A DNA stretch of 64,000 nt, from assembly GCA_016703945.1 (NCBI GenBank), contig JADJBC010000005.1, positions 301,369 to 365,368 of the forward strand. Reading direction: 5' to 3'. This DNA is from Candidatus Aalborgicola danicus (GTDB taxonomy: Bacteria > Pseudomonadota > Gammaproteobacteria > Burkholderiales > Burkholderiaceae_C). Both the position numbers and the translations under genes were made by a program. Positions 62,344 to 64,000 of the stretch are shown in pieces. Each line of letters opens with the position of its first letter. Position 1 is the stretch's first letter. The notes under the pieces were generated by a model. It was given only the letters and a program-made list of their open reading frames with translations, did no database searches and had not been told where the DNA came from.

Positions 62344-63560
62344 ATGACACCATTGCAAGAACTGCTGAACCAACGGGACTCTGTGGATCCATCTGAACTG
62401 ATGCTGCAACTGCGCGAGGGTTTGTCGCACTCGCCTGCAGCCTCGGGGCCGGGCAGTGCCACCCACCAGCTGCTGTTGGCGTACTTCAAGCTCAATGAAC
62501 GCGCCTGTGATGCCAGCTTTGCTTCGGCCTTCAAGCGCTACCCGGACACAGCCATAACGCTGCTGGCGTTGTGCGCCCAGCATCAACTCACGGCGCTGGG
62601 CACCTTGATGCACTCGGTCATGCAGGGCCAGGCCAAACCCGATGGCACGTTTCAGCGTGCGCTCAAGGCGCAGGCCGCAGAAAAAGCCAACCAGCCGGGT
62701 CTGGTGGCGGCACTGCAGGGCTTTGCCAGTGCAGCTTTTGCCACCCCCGGCCATGAAGCTGAAATCGAGCTGTCGCTGGCCTGGAGCTCGCTGGAAGACT
62801 GCCTGCTGGACGAGGTGGCGCTGCATGCCGCCCACATCGACTTTGCCTGGGGCCCCACCGAGCGCAAAAAGCGCCAAGAAGCCCAAGCCGTGCAGTCCGC
62901 TCTGGTGGACAAGTCAGCGGCGCAGATGCTGCAGGACTTTTTGACCGATGCCGCCCCGTATGTGTTGGCGCAGCCCAGCGAATGGGATGTGGCGCATGAG
63001 GGGGCTCCTGCCGAAATCATCCAGATTCCAGTGCAGCACGTGGCGCTCAATGACCCGCTCACGCAGGCGCAGGCCACCCACCTGGCAGCCTACCCTGCTG
63101 CCCTGCAGTTGCTCGCGGTCTACCGCCAGACCCCCGGTGTCGCCTTGTTTTGCACCGATCCAGATGACCACTGGACGGCTGGCTTTCTATTCCTGCCCCC
63201 TGCCCATTGGGAAGATGCCAGCGTCGAAATGGTGGAGTGGCTCACCAGCGTTGATTTTCAGGATGACCCGGTCGGCCTGCCGTCGTGGGTACGCAGCGCC
63301 ATTGCGTTTGGCAAAATACCGGGCGATGCCAGTTACTGGATGCTGCCCCTGGAAGGCCCATGGGCCGGGCATGTGCTGCTGTCCAACGAGGATGTGAGTG
63401 CGCAGACCTCGCGCTACTCCAGCTTTGATCAGTTTGTGGCAACCTTGCGCGTGGCCCCGCAAGCCATTTTGGGCAGCGGTGGTTATGTAAGCTACCCCAG
63501 CGCCGACACAGTTTCAGCTGTACCCGGTGGGCTACGGTCATGCATCTGTAGGCAGTGGTT
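62344..63560 (+). CDS. SUKH-like (SMI1/KNR4) C-terminal domain protein (frame broken at the end)
   Basis: About 405 residues. The N-terminal half is helical (LLAYFKLNERACDASFASAFKRY). The C-terminal part, WVRSAIAFGKIPGDASYWMLPLEGPWAG then SNEDVSAQTSRYSSFDQFVATL, has the SUKH fold seen in immunity proteins. One T is extra at 63512-63514; without it the protein ends YPVGYGHASVGSG at TGA 63558-63560, with it the frame runs on to 63585. Third gene of the M50 operon. Role in protection from a toxin is possible but not shown. Confidence 0.7.
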
Positions 63561-63754
63561 GAGTACGGATTTCACCCGCATCTAGCCAATTAGCCCCCGT
63601 GGAAGCACCCCAAACCGCCTGGAAAACTGAGTTCATCGCCCCCAACCCGCCAGGTTCATCACCAGGGTTAGGAGTTTAGGAAAGCGATCTGCGGTGCACG
63701 GCTTAAAACGGTAGCAGCAACCCCGAAGCGATTCGTAATCGCCGGTGGTACCTG

Positions 63755-63863
63755 CCATTCATTGATGCGTTGATCGACATTAAAAATCCGGTGCGTGTTG
63801 TGCTGCCAGATCCACGGTTGGCTCGATCTCGACACCCTCGTCCATATGCGCATCGCAGTCCAC
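63755..63863 (-). pseudogene. IS91-family transposase C-terminal remnant
   Basis: Minus-strand VDCDAHMDEGVEIEP then DLAAQHAPDF and, after one extra base, NVDQRINEW. It aligns with the tail of the remnant at 52847-53383 (EDCDAQTVEGVAVEPDWDLAAQ, EVDQRISW). Only the last ~36 residues remain. Opposite orientation to the left remnant. Confidence 0.65.
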
Positions 63864-64000
63864 TCAGAGCGCAGGGCTGCGTGCCAAACTGTAACAGCGC
63901 CAATGGCCGGTTTGGTGCAGGCAAATCGCAACCCGCTATGACTGGTAACAGCCTGTTGAAGTCAGCCGCCCAAAATTTTCCCCGTTTTCACTGACGGGCT
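63864..64000. other. Non-coding edge of window
   Basis: No open frame with recognisable similarity. The stretch GCCGCCCAAAATTTTCCCCG at 63966-63985 resembles sequence I associate with the ends of IS21-type elements, but that is from memory and no terminal repeat can be checked. The 63561-63754 gap likewise holds no gene; a GGGGGCTAA fragment at 63589-63597 (minus strand) may be a degenerate repeat. Confidence 0.25.

Noticed and set aside
63930..64000. IS21-type element starting at the right edge
   Set aside because: The similarity is from memory, no transposase frame or terminal repeat is visible, and the sequence ends too soon.
1..64000. tRNA, rRNA, known riboswitch or CRISPR array
   Set aside because: No cloverleaf, rRNA segment, known riboswitch motif or regularly spaced direct repeat array was seen on either strand.

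Overview
The window looks like a chromosome segment of a Comamonadaceae-type betaproteobacterium, probably close to Rhodoferax or Polaromonas. The grounds are high GC, the gene repertoire (CcoG, Prc, the serC-serA pair, anthraniloyl-CoA and kynurenine catabolism), and a dispersed ~50 bp palindromic repeat that I associate with this family. This placement is from recognition, not a database search. No rRNA, tRNA or CRISPR was seen.

Layout. 0-14 kb: a TPR/glycosyltransferase protein, a small operon (membrane protein, winged-helix regulator, exported protein) behind a clear promoter/operator, YidB, acetoacetyl-CoA synthetase, a MATE pump, serC-serA and Prc protease. 14-21 kb: a lipoprotein, a pirin, a sialidase-like gene, a small class III cyclase, CcoG and a degenerate ETHE1-like protein, the last divergent from a sigma-54 activator with the three-cysteine spacing of FisR. 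22.7-29.9 kb: an aerobic aryl-CoA operon for 2-aminobenzoate (anthraniloyl-CoA monooxygenase/reductase, MarR, enoyl-CoA hydratase, acyl-CoA dehydrogenase, CoA ligase, RidA). 31-36 kb: a CHASE3 hybrid kinase coupled to an HD-GYP regulator. 36-39.4 kb: polysaccharide genes. 39.6-40.5 kb: two Hsp20 genes. 40.6-42.9 kb: tryptophan dioxygenase and kynureninase. These two could make anthranilate, and the 22.7-29.9 kb operon could consume it. 43-47.7 kb: GNAT, an ECF42-like sigma factor with a YciI-type partner, an acyltransferase and a LytTR regulator. 47.9-51.7 kb: a five-gene operon (HPF, BI-1, zinc ribbon, SbtA-like transporter, TerB) divergent from NhaR.

52.8-63.9 kb is accessory. It is bounded by two decayed IS91-family transposase tails in opposite orientation. 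Inside are an anaerobic sulfatase maturase carrying a SEC-C motif, its probable sulfatase, an amylase fragment, small immunity-like genes, a leucine-rich-repeat protein, an M50 protease, a helical-repeat protein and a SUKH-like protein.

Two features run through the window. First, at least nine copies of the ~50 bp repeat are present; three supply stop codons of neighbouring genes and one lies in frame inside acetoacetyl-CoA synthetase. Second, at least ten otherwise healthy genes carry single-base indels, mostly in homopolymers and several compensating within one gene. I read these as base-calling errors rather than gene decay.
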